DNA of 64,000 nucleotides from RGIG995 sp045543655 (GCA_045543655.1 JAZPXN010000068.1:35473-99472); one strand, 5' to 3'; numbered from the stretch's first letter, positions 16,931-26,368 are shown. Notes: generated by a model not told the origin, from the sequence alone. Numbers and translations: made by a program.

Positions 16931-17155
16931 ATGCAAATGAAATGTATCGGAGTCAGATCCGTCACTTACGCGGAAAAAGCACGGGACCTATTAAAGCCGT
17001 ACGGCATCAACGCAACCCCCGTCAAGCGCCCCGGAGTTTCCCCCACGGGCTGCGGGTGGTGCGTAAAAGTTCCATTTTCACAATCGGAAACGGCGCTCAC
17101 TCTGATGAAGAATAACGGCGTGAGAGTCACGGGAGAAATTTATGATCTATCTTGA
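16931..17155 (+). CDS. DUF3343 putative Se/S carrier-like protein
   Basis: 74 residues, single small alpha/beta domain of the DUF3343 family (YEARS start MQMKCIGVRSVTYAEKA). It has a CGWC motif (PTGCGWCVKVP) where the family usually has one conserved cysteine; two cysteines would suit thiol or persulfide handling. ATG with GGGAG 6 nt upstream. It overlaps the following cysteine desulfurase by 14 nt, implying coupled translation and a shared sulfur or selenium role. Confidence 0.8.
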   Translation: MQMKCIGVRSVTYAEKARDLLKPYGINATPVKRPGVSPTGCGWCVKVPFSQSETALTLMKNNGVRVTGEIYDLS

Positions 17156-18281
17156 CAATGCCGCCTCATCTCATCCGAAGCCTGCGGAGGTTCTGCGGGC
17201 GGTTACCGAACACCTGCGGAACAACGGAGCAAACCCCGGCCGCAGCGGTCACAGGATGGCCATGGAGGCCGCCCGATCGGTATTTCACGCCCGACAGACC
17301 CTGTCGGGCATTTTCGGTGCGGAGCCGGAGAACGTAATTTTCACTGCAAACACCACCGACGCCATCAACCGGGGATTGAAGGGCCTTCTGAAGCCGGGGG
17401 ATCACGTGTTAATCTCCGATTTGGAGCACAATTCGGTTCTGCGGCCCCTTGCATCCCTGCAAAAACGGGGAATCGTCAGCTATACCGTCGTCAGTACCGG
17501 TGTCAACGACGAGGAAACGGTAGCCCGATTCCGCAGGTGCGTCACGCCGAAAACCGCAATGATCGTCTGCACCCACGCCTCCAACGTCAGCGGACGCATC
17601 CTTCCCATCCGACAGATCGGCGAGTTCTGCAACGACAGAGGGATCCTGTTCGGCGTGGACGCTGCCCAGACCGCAGGCGTCGAAGCGATTCATCTGAAAA
17701 ACGACCGCGTGGATTTTCTCTGCGTTCCCGGCCATAAATCTCTGTTGGGGCCTCAGGGAACGGGAGCGTTGATTCTCCGCAGCGGGCTCAGTCCGATACC
17801 TTTGACCGAAGGAGGTACGGGCTACGATTCCCTGTCGGAGGATCAGCCGGACACGGTACCGGAAGGGCAGGAAAGCGGAACGCTGAACACGCCCGGAATT
17901 GCAGGATTCGAGGCCGGCGCCCGATTTGCAGACGCCCACCGGGAGATCATCCGCAGACACGAAAGGAATCTTCGGGATTTATTTGCAGAAGAGATTACAA
18001 AAATCCCCGGATTTATTTTACTCAACACGGGAGAACGGTTCGTGGGCACGGTTTCGTTTTACCACGAAAACGCTCATTCCGAAGAGATCGCTCAATGGCT
18101 GGATCTGTGTGGAATCTGCGTGCGGGGAGGGTACCATTGCTCCGCCCTGGCACATCGAACCTTAGGAACCTTGTCCTCGGGAGCCGTCAGAGTGAGCTTC
18201 GGCTACCGCAACACGGAGCAGGACGCCGTCGAATGTATTAAATGTTTGAAAAAATATCAAAATAATTCCCGAAAGCCTTGA
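17142..18281 (+). CDS. Cysteine desulfurase / selenocysteine lyase-like aminotransferase
   Basis: 379 residues, PLP-dependent class V aminotransferase fold. Visible: IYLDNAASSHPKP, the cofactor-contacting DLEHNSVLRP, VDAAQTAG, and the PLP lysine in CVPGHKSLLGPQGTG. The catalytic cysteine loop is in RGGYHCSALAH. Such enzymes remove S (or Se) from cysteine (or selenocysteine) as a protein persulfide. This subgroup is shorter than SufS and often sits with DUF3343 proteins. The CGWC-bearing neighbour would be a logical persulfide acceptor; that is inference. Confidence 0.9.
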   Translation: MIYLDNAASSHPKPAEVLRAVTEHLRNNGANPGRSGHRMAMEAARSVFHARQTLSGIFGAEPENVIFTANTTDAINRGLKGLLKPGDHVLISDLEHNSVLRPLASLQKRGIVSYTVVSTGVNDEETVARFRRCVTPKTAMIVCTHASNVSGRILPIRQIGEFCNDRGILFGVDAAQTAGVEAIHLKNDRVDFLCVPGHKSLLGPQGTGALILRSGLSPIPLTEGGTGYDSLSEDQPDTVPEGQESGTLNTPGIAGFEAGARFADAHREIIRRHERNLRDLFAEEITKIPGFILLNTGERFVGTVSFYHENAHSEEIAQWLDLCGICVRGGYHCSALAHRTLGTLSSGAVRVSFGYRNTEQDAVECIKCLKKYQNNSRKP

Positions 18282-18380
18282 TTTTTTCATGATTTACTGG
18301 TAAAATAGAATAAATAAACTATAGAGATATAGCAAAAGTCGTGCAAAGCGGAGTCTTTCTTCCGGCGGGACTCCGTTTGC
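18278..18380 (+). promoter_or_regulatory. cdaA promoter and leader hairpin
   Basis: TTGATT (18278-18283), 17-bp spacer and TAAAAT (18301-18306), overlapping the stop of the preceding gene. The leader contains a stable stem: GCAAAGCGGAGTC (18343-18355) pairs with GACTCCGTTTGC (18369-18380) with one bulged G. It ends 3 nt before the ribosome-binding site, and lacks a T run, so it is more likely a translational or stability element than a terminator. Confidence 0.6.
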
Positions 18381-18390
18381 TTAAAGAAGG

Positions 18391-19290
18391 GTGGACGAAC
18401 AGGTGGATACCGTGCTTCAGTTTTTCAAAAATCTGGGTGAATTTATCGTGACGACCGTCAGGGATTTCCGGATTCTTGACGTAATCGACATTGCCGTCGT
18501 TGCGATCATCATTTATTACGTACTTAAATTCGTGCGGGATACCCGGGCAGCGCAGCTGATGAAAGGGATCCTGCTGATCATCGGCCTATTCATCCTTGCC
18601 GAAACCTTTGAACTGCAGGCAACGTCTTATATCCTGAAAAGTACGCTGGAATTTGGCATTCTTGCCGTATTGATCGTATTTCAGCCGGAATTGCGCTCCC
18701 TTTTGGAACGCATCGGGCGAAGCGGCAAGGGAAAAACGCTGAACATCTTCTCCTCGGATAAGGGGCAAAACGATACGGAACTGGATGCAAACATCTCCAA
18801 CATCGTCGACGCAGTTTCCAATATGTCCGCCACCAAAACGGGAGCTCTGATCGTAATAGAACGTACCACGAAGCTGGGAGAGGTAATCAATACGGGCACT
18901 ACGGTGGACGCCGCCATCGTCACCGACGTAATTATGAATATCTTCTTCCCCAAAGCCCCGCTCCACGACGGTGCCATGATCATTCGCGACGGACGGATCC
19001 GTGCCGCCGGATGCTTCCTGCCCCTGACGACGAAAAAATTTGAGAGCGATCTGGGAACCAGACACCGGGCGGGGATCGGCGTGAGCGAGATCTCCGATGC
19101 GGTGGTCATTCTCGTCTCGGAGGAAACGGGGATCATCTCCGTCGCAATAGAAGGGAATCTGCAGAGACGGCTTACCCCCGACGCCCTGCAGGTGCTCCTG
19201 ACGAAAGAACTGGGCTCCGACGAGAAAAAGAAAAAAGATCCCTTTACCGGTCTTCTGAAAGGACGGAACAATAAAAATGACGACGAATAA
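18391..19290 (+). CDS. cdaA: Diadenylate cyclase CdaA
   Basis: 299 residues. Three N-terminal membrane helices (VIDIAVVAIIIYYVLKF, LMKGILLIIGLFILAE, FGILAVLIVFQPELR), then the DAC domain with PLHDGAMII (DGA motif) and GTRHRAGIGVSE (RHR motif), both intact. It joins two ATP into c-di-AMP, which controls potassium and osmolyte balance and cell-wall homeostasis. GTG start after AAGAAGG; a second GTG at 18403 is possible. Overlaps cdaR by 14 nt. The usual third member of this locus, glmM, is not present here. Confidence 0.96.
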   Translation: MDEQVDTVLQFFKNLGEFIVTTVRDFRILDVIDIAVVAIIIYYVLKFVRDTRAAQLMKGILLIIGLFILAETFELQATSYILKSTLEFGILAVLIVFQPELRSLLERIGRSGKGKTLNIFSSDKGQNDTELDANISNIVDAVSNMSATKTGALIVIERTTKLGEVINTGTTVDAAIVTDVIMNIFFPKAPLHDGAMIIRDGRIRAAGCFLPLTTKKFESDLGTRHRAGIGVSEISDAVVILVSEETGIISVAIEGNLQRRLTPDALQVLLTKELGSDEKKKKDPFTGLLKGRNNKNDDE

Positions 19291-20569
19291 GAAAAAGAGC
19301 GTTGGAGCGTTTTTCGGAAACCTGCTCCACAACAATCGGTTCCTTGCAATCCTTTCGATCATTCTTGCACTGTTCGTCTGGATCTATATTCTTTACGTAC
19401 TCAACCCCGTAAACGAAAAGAAGTTCGACGATATCCCCGTCGACGTTCTTTCCGCCTTCGAAGGCTCCACCCTGGACGACCGGGGATACATGATGCTGGA
19501 AAGCGCTCAGGACAAGATCGACGTCACCGTTTCAGGCACTCGGGCAGCTCTTTTGAATTTTTCCGAAGAAGACCTGAAAATTTCCCTGGATATGAATTCC
19601 ATCCTCTCTGCCGGCGAACGGTCGGTCAAGGTGATCGTTACGTCCAACAACAGCAATATCAAAGTAACCGACTATTATCCCACGGAAATCAACATCAAAT
19701 TTGCGGTGGAAGCCACCCGGGAGATCCCCGTAGAGATTCTGCAGGTTGGAGCGTTGCCGGAAGGCTACGAAATCGACGAACAGACCGTCTCCCCCCAGAA
19801 CATTACCGTCACCGGTCCTGCGGACACCGTTGCCGAAATCGATAAAGCGTACGTGAAGATTTCTCTGGACAACGTAAAAGAGAATTTTTCCGGCACTTAC
19901 GATATTTCTCTGGTCCATTTTGAAACGGGAAGCGGAAACAAAACCGAAGAAACCAACGTAGAACGGCGCTATCTCGATATTTCCGCAACCTCTGCGGAAG
20001 CCTCGGTCGCCGTCGCCTACCGTAAAACCCTTGCCGCGACGGTAGAGATCGTGAACACCTACGGCGGGAACAACGAAACGTCCCTCGTCTCCGTAGCCTT
20101 TGATACCACTTCCGTCAAGGCCACCGGCCCCGAAAAAGTTCTTTCGGGTATGAATGAGATCCTGCTTGGAACCATCGATACCGCGCTATTTGAAAAGAGC
20201 GGCACCGTAACGCTGGAGGTTCCTCCCCTGGAGGGCGTCACCTACGATACCCAGCAGATTACGGCAACCGTCACCGTGGCAAAGGATCTGACCGTCAAAA
20301 CCCTGACCTTTGATACCGCAAGCATCACCTGCAAAAACGTCCCCTCCGGAAAGGTCGCCCGCGTTAACGCAGGAAAAATCTACGTTCGCATCCGGGGAAG
20401 CGCCGCAGCGCTGAAGGATCTGAAGTCCGATCAATTCAAATGCGAGGCCGACGTATCAAAAGCAAACGAAGACGGATCCTACCCCATCTTCGTCACTCCA
20501 ACCGCAACCGTTTCCGGGATCACCTTCGACGTGGTGGGAGCGCCTTCGGTTAAAGTGAATATTCAATGA
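19277..20569 (+). CDS. cdaR: CdaA regulator CdaR (YbbR repeats)
   Basis: 430 residues. One N-terminal membrane helix (FLAILSIILALFVWIYILYV) and then four YbbR-type beta repeats outside the membrane (for example VDVTVSGTRAALLNF-like and ITVTGPADTVAEI, ATGPEKVLSGM, IRGSAAALKDL). CdaR contacts CdaA through its membrane part and modulates c-di-AMP synthesis. Translationally coupled to cdaA and overlapping the following flavoprotein by 4 nt. Confidence 0.93.
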   Translation: MTTNKKKSVGAFFGNLLHNNRFLAILSIILALFVWIYILYVLNPVNEKKFDDIPVDVLSAFEGSTLDDRGYMMLESAQDKIDVTVSGTRAALLNFSEEDLKISLDMNSILSAGERSVKVIVTSNNSNIKVTDYYPTEINIKFAVEATREIPVEILQVGALPEGYEIDEQTVSPQNITVTGPADTVAEIDKAYVKISLDNVKENFSGTYDISLVHFETGSGNKTEETNVERRYLDISATSAEASVAVAYRKTLAATVEIVNTYGGNNETSLVSVAFDTTSVKATGPEKVLSGMNEILLGTIDTALFEKSGTVTLEVPPLEGVTYDTQQITATVTVAKDLTVKTLTFDTASITCKNVPSGKVARVNAGKIYVRIRGSAAALKDLKSDQFKCEADVSKANEDGSYPIFVTPTATVSGITFDVVGAPSVKVNIQ

Positions 20570-22098
20570 GTTACCAATTATTGAACGATCTTCGCCTCCC
20601 CATTGACCAACCGGTGGAAGAGGTACTGAAAAAGGCCCGGAAGGAACTGAATCTCCCTGCCGCTACGCCAGCGTTCGTCTATCGCCGATCGCTGGATACC
20701 CGGAAGGATCGGTTTTCCTTCGTTTATACGGTCGCCGTTGACACGGAGAAAAATCACCCGTCCCTGCGGCCCTTTCCCTCCTACGAATTTCCCGAATGCG
20801 TTACCGTGCCAAAAACGATCCCTGTGATCGGGTTCGGTCCCGCCGGAATGTTTTGCGCCTGGTTATTGGCAAAATGCGGACACAAGCCCCTGATCATAGA
20901 GCGGGGACAACCCCTGGAGCAGCGTATTGCTGACGTGGAAGGTTTCTGGCACGGAGGCCCGCTGAACCCGGAATCCAACGTGCAATTCGGAGAAGGAGGC
21001 GCCGGAACCTTTTCCGACGGGAAGTTAACCACTCGGATCAACGACCCCCGATGTCGCAAGATACTTGAGACCTTCGTCTCCTTCGGCGCGCCGCAGGAAA
21101 TTCTGACCTTAGCAAAACCGCACGTGGGAACCGATCGGCTTCGCACCGTAGTGCGCGCCATGCGGGAAGAGATTCTTGCCCTGGGCGGAGAGATCCGCTT
21201 CGGCACGAAGCTCACCGACGTTACCGTTGAAAACGGACGGTTAAGAGCTCTTTGGCTCAACGGGGAGCGCTACGATACCGATATTGCGGTGTTGGCCATC
21301 GGAAACGGTGCGCCGGACACCTACAAAATGCTTCTCGCGCGCCCCCTTTGCATAGAAGCGAAGCCTTTTGCCGTGGGATTTCGCGCAGAGCATAGCCAGG
21401 AAGCCCTGAACGCCCGCATTTTCGGGAAATACAACGGCAATCCGAATCTCGGACCGGCGGAATATCTCTTCAGCCACGTAACCGATAAATCAGCTTCGGA
21501 AGCAGTCTACTCCTTCTGTATGTGCCCGGGGGGACAGGTCGTCAACGCCTCTTCCCTGCCCGGAAGATTGACCACGAACGGCATGAGCCACTACGCCCGA
21601 GACGGAAAAAACGCCAACGCCGCCATCTTAGCATCGGTGCGCCCCACCTCTCCGGAAGAGGGGATCGAGCTTCAGAAAGCCATAGAATCCACCGCCTACG
21701 CCATGGCAAACGGTTCAGGGCCCGCCTCCACGGGAGAAGCCTTTATCAACAACGAACGTTCCCCCAGATTAACCGGGCCGGACGCTACCTTTTTGCCGGG
21801 CGTTACGCCCTGCAATCTCAACGATCTCTTTCCCCCGTCGGTTTCCGCCCGTCTCAGGGAGGGATTCTGCCTCTTCAAGGAGCGGATTCTCGGTACGGAA
21901 CCTGCCGTGCTTACGGCACCGGAAACGAGAACGTCTTCTCCCCTGCGGATTCTTCGCGATTCCGAAACCCTTCAGGCCACCTTCGTATCCGGATTATTCC
22001 CATGCGGAGAGGGCGCAGGCTATGCGGGAGGCATCATGTCCTCCGCCGTGGACGGGTTACGCGTTGCAGAAAAAATCATCGGAGATAAAACGATATGA
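20566..22098 (+). CDS. FAD-dependent dehydrogenase, COG2509 type
   Basis: 510 residues. An N-terminal domain of about 75 residues, then an FAD-binding Rossmann motif (PVIGFGPAGMFCAWLLA), a distinctive NVQFGEGGAGTFSDGKL, and the C-terminal LFPCGEGAGYAGGIMSSAVDG. This is the widespread COG2509 family of uncharacterised flavoproteins in Bacillota and Bacteroidota, frequently located in cell-envelope or cdaAR neighbourhoods. ATG overlaps the cdaR stop (ATGA). Substrate unknown. Confidence 0.9.
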   Translation: MSYQLLNDLRLPIDQPVEEVLKKARKELNLPAATPAFVYRRSLDTRKDRFSFVYTVAVDTEKNHPSLRPFPSYEFPECVTVPKTIPVIGFGPAGMFCAWLLAKCGHKPLIIERGQPLEQRIADVEGFWHGGPLNPESNVQFGEGGAGTFSDGKLTTRINDPRCRKILETFVSFGAPQEILTLAKPHVGTDRLRTVVRAMREEILALGGEIRFGTKLTDVTVENGRLRALWLNGERYDTDIAVLAIGNGAPDTYKMLLARPLCIEAKPFAVGFRAEHSQEALNARIFGKYNGNPNLGPAEYLFSHVTDKSASEAVYSFCMCPGGQVVNASSLPGRLTTNGMSHYARDGKNANAAILASVRPTSPEEGIELQKAIESTAYAMANGSGPASTGEAFINNERSPRLTGPDATFLPGVTPCNLNDLFPPSVSARLREGFCLFKERILGTEPAVLTAPETRTSSPLRILRDSETLQATFVSGLFPCGEGAGYAGGIMSSAVDGLRVAEKIIGDKTI

Positions 22099-22541
22099 GA
22101 GTAACCGGACAAATCGTTAAAATAAAAGAGCGCTTTGCCTTCGTCCGCTCCGCACGGCCGGAATCCTGCGAGCATTGCGCAAACTCCGGCATTTGCAACA
22201 AAAAAGAGGTGGAGATCTGCGCCTACAACGACGTCGGCGCGGAAAAGGGCGATTACGTCACCGTCGAAACCAACGAGGACAAAACCGCACCCCTGATCCT
22301 TTCCTACCTCTTTCTCACCCCAATTGCAATTTTGTTCGTCAGTTATTTTCTCTATACCTTGTGGCCTTGGCTGGCCTTTGCGGCCGTTCCCCTGACCGCA
22401 ATCTATTACGTAATCCTGCGCCGAATCAATAAAAACCACCCCGTCCGAGCTCGCATCGTCGGTCCGGCCCTGCCGCCGAAGGATTGCAGGGAATTCATCA
22501 TCGAAAAAGATAAGGAGCCACCCTATGAAAGCGGAAATTAA
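22095..22541 (+). CDS. RseC/MucC-like membrane protein
   Basis: 148 residues. N-terminal beta domain with the cysteine signature CEHCANSGICNKKEVEIC, then two adjacent membrane helices (about residues 75-110) in the RseC pattern. In Proteobacteria RseC belongs to the SoxR-reducing system and in Rnf-containing anaerobes such proteins sit with electron-transfer complexes; no rnf or sox genes are seen here. Overlaps the flavoprotein gene by 4 nt, so a redox partnership is plausible. Confidence 0.85.
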   Translation: MRVTGQIVKIKERFAFVRSARPESCEHCANSGICNKKEVEICAYNDVGAEKGDYVTVETNEDKTAPLILSYLFLTPIAILFVSYFLYTLWPWLAFAAVPLTAIYYVILRRINKNHPVRARIVGPALPPKDCREFIIEKDKEPPYESGN

Positions 22542-23427
22542 ATCCTTTTGCACTGAATATGATTATCCTGAGGAGGCAATTCAATCTCTTTTAGCGGATT
22601 TTGAAGCGCTGAAAAAATCCGGATATTATTCCGTATTCCAATCCTTTGTCGACGTTTATAACAACGACGACCCTTCCTACGATCATTCCCGATCTCTGAA
22701 GGCAATGGATATCATTGCGGAAAAGACCGGGATTCACAACTTTGCCCTGAAATTTCTCCTGCACGTCTGCATGGCAAAGCACTGCAGAGAGTTATACGAC
22801 CAGGCAGGCATCCCCGTCAGTATCTATCACCGCTCAATGCTGGACCTGAAGTGGAAGCTGATGGAGTGTCACAAAATGTACGGCATCTGGGGATCTTTCG
22901 TTTCCTCCTGGTTCAACCGTTTCTTCGATCTCTCCCGGTTTGCCATCGGCCGCCTGCAGTTTGAAGACGATCTTTCCCTGGAATGCTATGAAAAAAACGG
23001 CGTCAAGCTGAATTACGGCAATTGGGTCATCGGAATACATATCCCCTCCTGTGGAAAGCTGAACATTGACGAATGTCTGGAATCCATGCGGATGGCCTCC
23101 GAGTTTTTTGCAGACCGCTTCCCCGACGGTGTGGCAAAGTTCCGTTGCAGTTCCTGGCTTCTGGCCCCCATTCATGAAAAATATCTCTCCCCCGAATCCG
23201 GAATCCGGAAATTTGCAGCCCTGTTCGACGTGGTCAAGACAACGCCGAAGCCTCAGGGAAACGATCTCTGGCGGATCTTCAATAAGGATTACGAGGGAAG
23301 CACCGAAGGATTCCCCGCAGAGACCTCCCTGCAGAGGGCGTATCTGCAGCTGCTGAAGGACGGCAACGTTCCCGAATCCGGGCTTGGCTTCATTTTCATG
23401 AAAGACGGAAAGATCATCAACCGATGA
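22525..23427 (+). CDS. Acyltransferase-domain protein (GNAT_C/NAT_N-like)
   Basis: 300 residues. It resembles the clostridial 'acyltransferase domain-containing' family, with a helical N-terminal region and a C-terminal GNAT-like beta core (VIGIHIPSCGKLNIDECLESM, AKFRCSSWLLAPIHEKYL). The substrate is unknown. The ATG has AAGGAG upstream and lies 17 nt inside the end of the RseC-like gene. Last gene of the cdaA-led operon. Confidence 0.75.
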   Translation: MKAEIKSFCTEYDYPEEAIQSLLADFEALKKSGYYSVFQSFVDVYNNDDPSYDHSRSLKAMDIIAEKTGIHNFALKFLLHVCMAKHCRELYDQAGIPVSIYHRSMLDLKWKLMECHKMYGIWGSFVSSWFNRFFDLSRFAIGRLQFEDDLSLECYEKNGVKLNYGNWVIGIHIPSCGKLNIDECLESMRMASEFFADRFPDGVAKFRCSSWLLAPIHEKYLSPESGIRKFAALFDVVKTTPKPQGNDLWRIFNKDYEGSTEGFPAETSLQRAYLQLLKDGNVPESGLGFIFMKDGKIINR

Positions 23428-23438
23428 TTTCCACATAC

Positions 23439-23472
23439 AAAAGAGGGGGCAGCGGAAACACAGCCCCTTTTT
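23439..23472 (+). terminator. Probable terminator of the cdaA operon
   Basis: Stem AAAAGAGGGGGC/GCCCCTTTTT with a 12-nt loop, ending in five T, after the acyltransferase gene and before the citrate synthase ribosome-binding site. Confidence 0.6.
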
Positions 23473-23507
23473 GAAACCCTACATCATAAAAGAAAGGAGA
23501 CGGTAAC

Positions 23508-24872
23508 GTGAAAGAATCTTACTCTGAAATCACCCAATATATCCGGGAAATGGCAGATCTTTCCAACCGCAACCATCACATCCTCCCCGAAATGTATCGG
23601 GAACACAACGTCAACCGAGGTCTTCGGGATATGAACGGAAACGGCGTAGTCACCGGTCTTACCGAAGTCTCTACGATCATCTCAAAGGAATCCGCCCCCG
23701 ACGGTACGCTTACCCCCTGCCGCGGTCGTCTGTATTACCGGGGAATCAACGTCAAGGACCTGGTAGCAGGCTTTCAAAAGGACGATCGTTTCGGATTCGA
23801 AGAAACGGTATATCTTCTGCTCTTCTCCGAATTACCCAATCGGCAAGGACTTGAAAAATTCACAGAAGAACTGGCGGAATACCGCAGCCTGCCGCCCTCC
23901 TTCGTGAGAGATATGATCCTGAAGGCGCCGGGGAAAGATATGATGAACATTCTTTCCCGTTGCGTGCTGGCTCTTTACGCCTACGACGATAATCCGGACG
24001 ATATTTCCGTAGAAAACGTTCTGCGGCAAAGCATGCAGATGATCGCAACCTTCCCCCTTCTTGCAGTATACGCTTATCTGTCATACCGTCATTATCATCA
24101 AGGCAAGAGCCTGCATATCCGAAACCCGGACCTCTCCCTCTCCACGGCGGAAAACTTCCTGCATATGCTGCGCAAGGACGGCAATTATACCCCCTTGGAG
24201 GCAAAGCTCCTCGACCTGGCACTGGTGCTTCACGCAGAACACGGCGGCGGAAACAACTCAACCTTCACGACCCACGTAGTGACCTCCTCGGGCACCGATA
24301 CCTACTCCGCTATTTCTGCTGCACTTGGCTCCCTGAAGGGGCCCCGTCACGGCGGCGCAAACGTCAAGGTTGTGCAGATGTTCGAAGACATGAAGGCCAG
24401 TATCGATACCGAAAAGGAAGACGAGATACGAAGCTACCTCATCCGCTTGCTGGACAAAGACGCCTTCGACCGGAAGGGTCTGATTTACGGTATGGGTCAC
24501 GCAGTCTATTCCAAGTCCGATCCCCGGGCAGACATTCTGAAGCAATACGCGAAGGCGCTTTCAGAGGAAAAAGGGTACCAAAAAGAATTTGCGCTCTATG
24601 AAACCGTGGCAGATCTTGCCCCGGAGGTCATTGCTGAAAAACGGCGCATTTATAAGGGTGTCAGCCCCAACGTGGACTTTTATTCCGGCCTGATCTACAA
24701 AATGCTGGAGCTTCCCTTTGAGCTTTACACCCCGATCTTCGCAATGGCAAGAGTTGCGGGCTGGTGCGCACACCGCATTGAAGAAATTCAGAATGCAGAA
24801 AAGATCCTGCGGCCGGCCTACATCGGAGTCAAGGAGGAGCGGCCCTACGTTCCCATCGAGGAAAGAAAATAA
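23508..24872 (+). CDS. Citrate/2-methylcitrate synthase
   Basis: 454 residues. Condenses acetyl-CoA with oxaloacetate. Active-site motifs are intact: LVLHAEHGGGNNST (His), GPRHGGAN (His), YGMGHAVYSKSDPR, and the catalytic Asp in NVDFYSGLIY. The N-terminal extension and CRGRLYYRGINV region match the type found in anaerobic Bacillota. GTG start with AAAGGAG 8 nt upstream. Convergent with gdhA; together citrate synthase and glutamate dehydrogenase bracket the oxaloacetate to 2-oxoglutarate to glutamate route, although aconitase and isocitrate dehydrogenase are not seen. Confidence 0.95.
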   Translation: MKESYSEITQYIREMADLSNRNHHILPEMYREHNVNRGLRDMNGNGVVTGLTEVSTIISKESAPDGTLTPCRGRLYYRGINVKDLVAGFQKDDRFGFEETVYLLLFSELPNRQGLEKFTEELAEYRSLPPSFVRDMILKAPGKDMMNILSRCVLALYAYDDNPDDISVENVLRQSMQMIATFPLLAVYAYLSYRHYHQGKSLHIRNPDLSLSTAENFLHMLRKDGNYTPLEAKLLDLALVLHAEHGGGNNSTFTTHVVTSSGTDTYSAISAALGSLKGPRHGGANVKVVQMFEDMKASIDTEKEDEIRSYLIRLLDKDAFDRKGLIYGMGHAVYSKSDPRADILKQYAKALSEEKGYQKEFALYETVADLAPEVIAEKRRIYKGVSPNVDFYSGLIYKMLELPFELYTPIFAMARVAGWCAHRIEEIQNAEKILRPAYIGVKEERPYVPIEERK

Positions 24873-24884
24873 TCACGAAAGCAA

Positions 24885-24919
24885 AAACCGCCTGCAATCA
24901 GAATGATTACAGGCGGTTT
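24885..24919. terminator. Bidirectional terminator between citrate synthase and gdhA
   Basis: 16-bp stem AAACCGCCTGxAATCA/TGATTxCAGGCGGTTT with one mismatch and a 3-nt loop; T-rich on the plus strand and TTTTT on the minus strand. It serves both convergent genes. Confidence 0.85.
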
Positions 24920-24956
24920 ATAACGTCCGTATCGGGATCGCGATCAAAGGAAAAAA

Positions 24957-26309
24957 TCAGATAATACCCTGAGCGATCATCGCATCGGCGACCTTTTCAA
25001 AGCCGGCAATGTTGGCACCGGCGATCAGATCACCTTCCATGCCGTATTTCTTGGCGGCTTCGTAGGAGTTCTTGTAAATGTCAGCCATGATCTGATACAG
25101 CTTTGCGTCAACCTCTTCGGCAGTCCAGCTGTAGCGCATGGAGTTCTGGCTCATTTCAAGACCGGAAACGGCAACGCCGCCGGCATTGACAGCCTTGGAG
25201 GGAGCAATCACGACGCCGTTGGCCTTCAGATAAGCGACAGCCTCGGCAGTAGTGGGCATATTCGCAACTTCCGCGTAATATTTCAGACCGTTGGCGACCA
25301 TATTCTTTGCGTCGTCAATACCGACCTCGTTCTGGGTGGCGCAGGGCATGCAGATGTCGACCTTCTGAGCCCAGGGTCTCTGACCGGGGAAGAACTCAAC
25401 GCCGAATTTATCCGCATAATCCTGAACCTTATCCCGGCCGGAAGCACGCATCTCCAGGAGATAGTCGATCTTTTCTTCGGTCACAATACCGTCGGGATCG
25501 TATACGTAGCCGTCGGGACCGGAAATGGTAACGACCTTACCGCCCAACTCAGCGACCTTTTTGGCAGTACCCCAGGCAACGTTACCGAAGCCGGAGATCG
25601 CAAAGGTCTTCCCTTTTACTTCTTCGCCAAAGGTCTTCAGCATCTCGACCACGTAATAAACGGCACCGAAGCCGGTAGCTTCGGGACGAATCAGAGAACC
25701 GCCGAAGGAACGGCCCTTACCGGTCAGAACGCCGGTAAATTCGTTGCGCAGTCTCTTATACTGACCGAACATGTAGCCAACTTCTCTTGCACCCACGCCG
25801 ATATCCCCTGCGGGAACGTCGGTGTCGGCACCGATATGTCTGGAAAGCTCCGTCATAAAGGCCTGACAGAACCGCATGATCTCGCCGTCGCTTTTCCCCC
25901 GGGGATCAAAATCAGAACCGCCCTTGCCGCCGCCCATGGGAAGACCGGTAAGGCTGTTCTTGAAGGTTTGTTCAAAGCCGAGGAACTTCATAATGGAGAA
26001 GTTAACGGAGGGATGGAACCGAATACCGCCCTTATAAGGACCGATAGCGGAATTGAACTGGATTCGGTATCCGCGATTGACCTGAACGTTACCGTTGTCA
26101 TCCACCCAAGACACGCGGAAAGCGATCTGCCGTTCAGGCTCGACCATACGCTCGATAACACCGGACTTTTCGAACTTGGGGTTCTGCTCGATCACAGGCT
26201 CGAGGGATTCCAGAACCTCGTATACAGCCTGCAGGAATTCAGGCTCACCGGGGTTACGTTTCTCAACGCCGGCGTAAACGTCGTTGAGGTATTTGCTCTT
26301 AAAACTCAT
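24957..26309 (-). CDS. gdhA: NADP-type glutamate dehydrogenase
   Basis: 450 residues, the hexameric bacterial form. Makes glutamate from 2-oxoglutarate and ammonia. Signature GPYKGGIRFHPSVN, catalytic lysine in LPMGGGKGGSDFDPRGKSD, the conserved DVPAGDIGVG, and the nucleotide-binding GFGNVAWGTA are present. The ATG at 26307-26309 is preferred: TGGAGGT lies 8 nt upstream; an earlier in-frame start overlaps that site. Confidence 0.96.
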   Translation of the reverse strand: MSFKSKYLNDVYAGVEKRNPGEPEFLQAVYEVLESLEPVIEQNPKFEKSGVIERMVEPERQIAFRVSWVDDNGNVQVNRGYRIQFNSAIGPYKGGIRFHPSVNFSIMKFLGFEQTFKNSLTGLPMGGGKGGSDFDPRGKSDGEIMRFCQAFMTELSRHIGADTDVPAGDIGVGAREVGYMFGQYKRLRNEFTGVLTGKGRSFGGSLIRPEATGFGAVYYVVEMLKTFGEEVKGKTFAISGFGNVAWGTAKKVAELGGKVVTISGPDGYVYDPDGIVTEEKIDYLLEMRASGRDKVQDYADKFGVEFFPGQRPWAQKVDICMPCATQNEVGIDDAKNMVANGLKYYAEVANMPTTAEAVAYLKANGVVIAPSKAVNAGGVAVSGLEMSQNSMRYSWTAEEVDAKLYQIMADIYKNSYEAAKKYGMEGDLIAGANIAGFEKVADAMIAQGII

Positions 26310-26339
26310 TGTGTTTACCTCCATAATTTTGATGGAAAT

Positions 26340-26368
26340 ATTATATACCTTTCGAGTGAAAAAATCAA
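26340..26368 (-). promoter_or_regulatory. Sigma-A promoter of gdhA
   Basis: Minus-strand TTGATT (26363-26368), 17-bp spacer and TATAAT (26340-26345), about 30 bp before the gdhA start. Confidence 0.8.
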
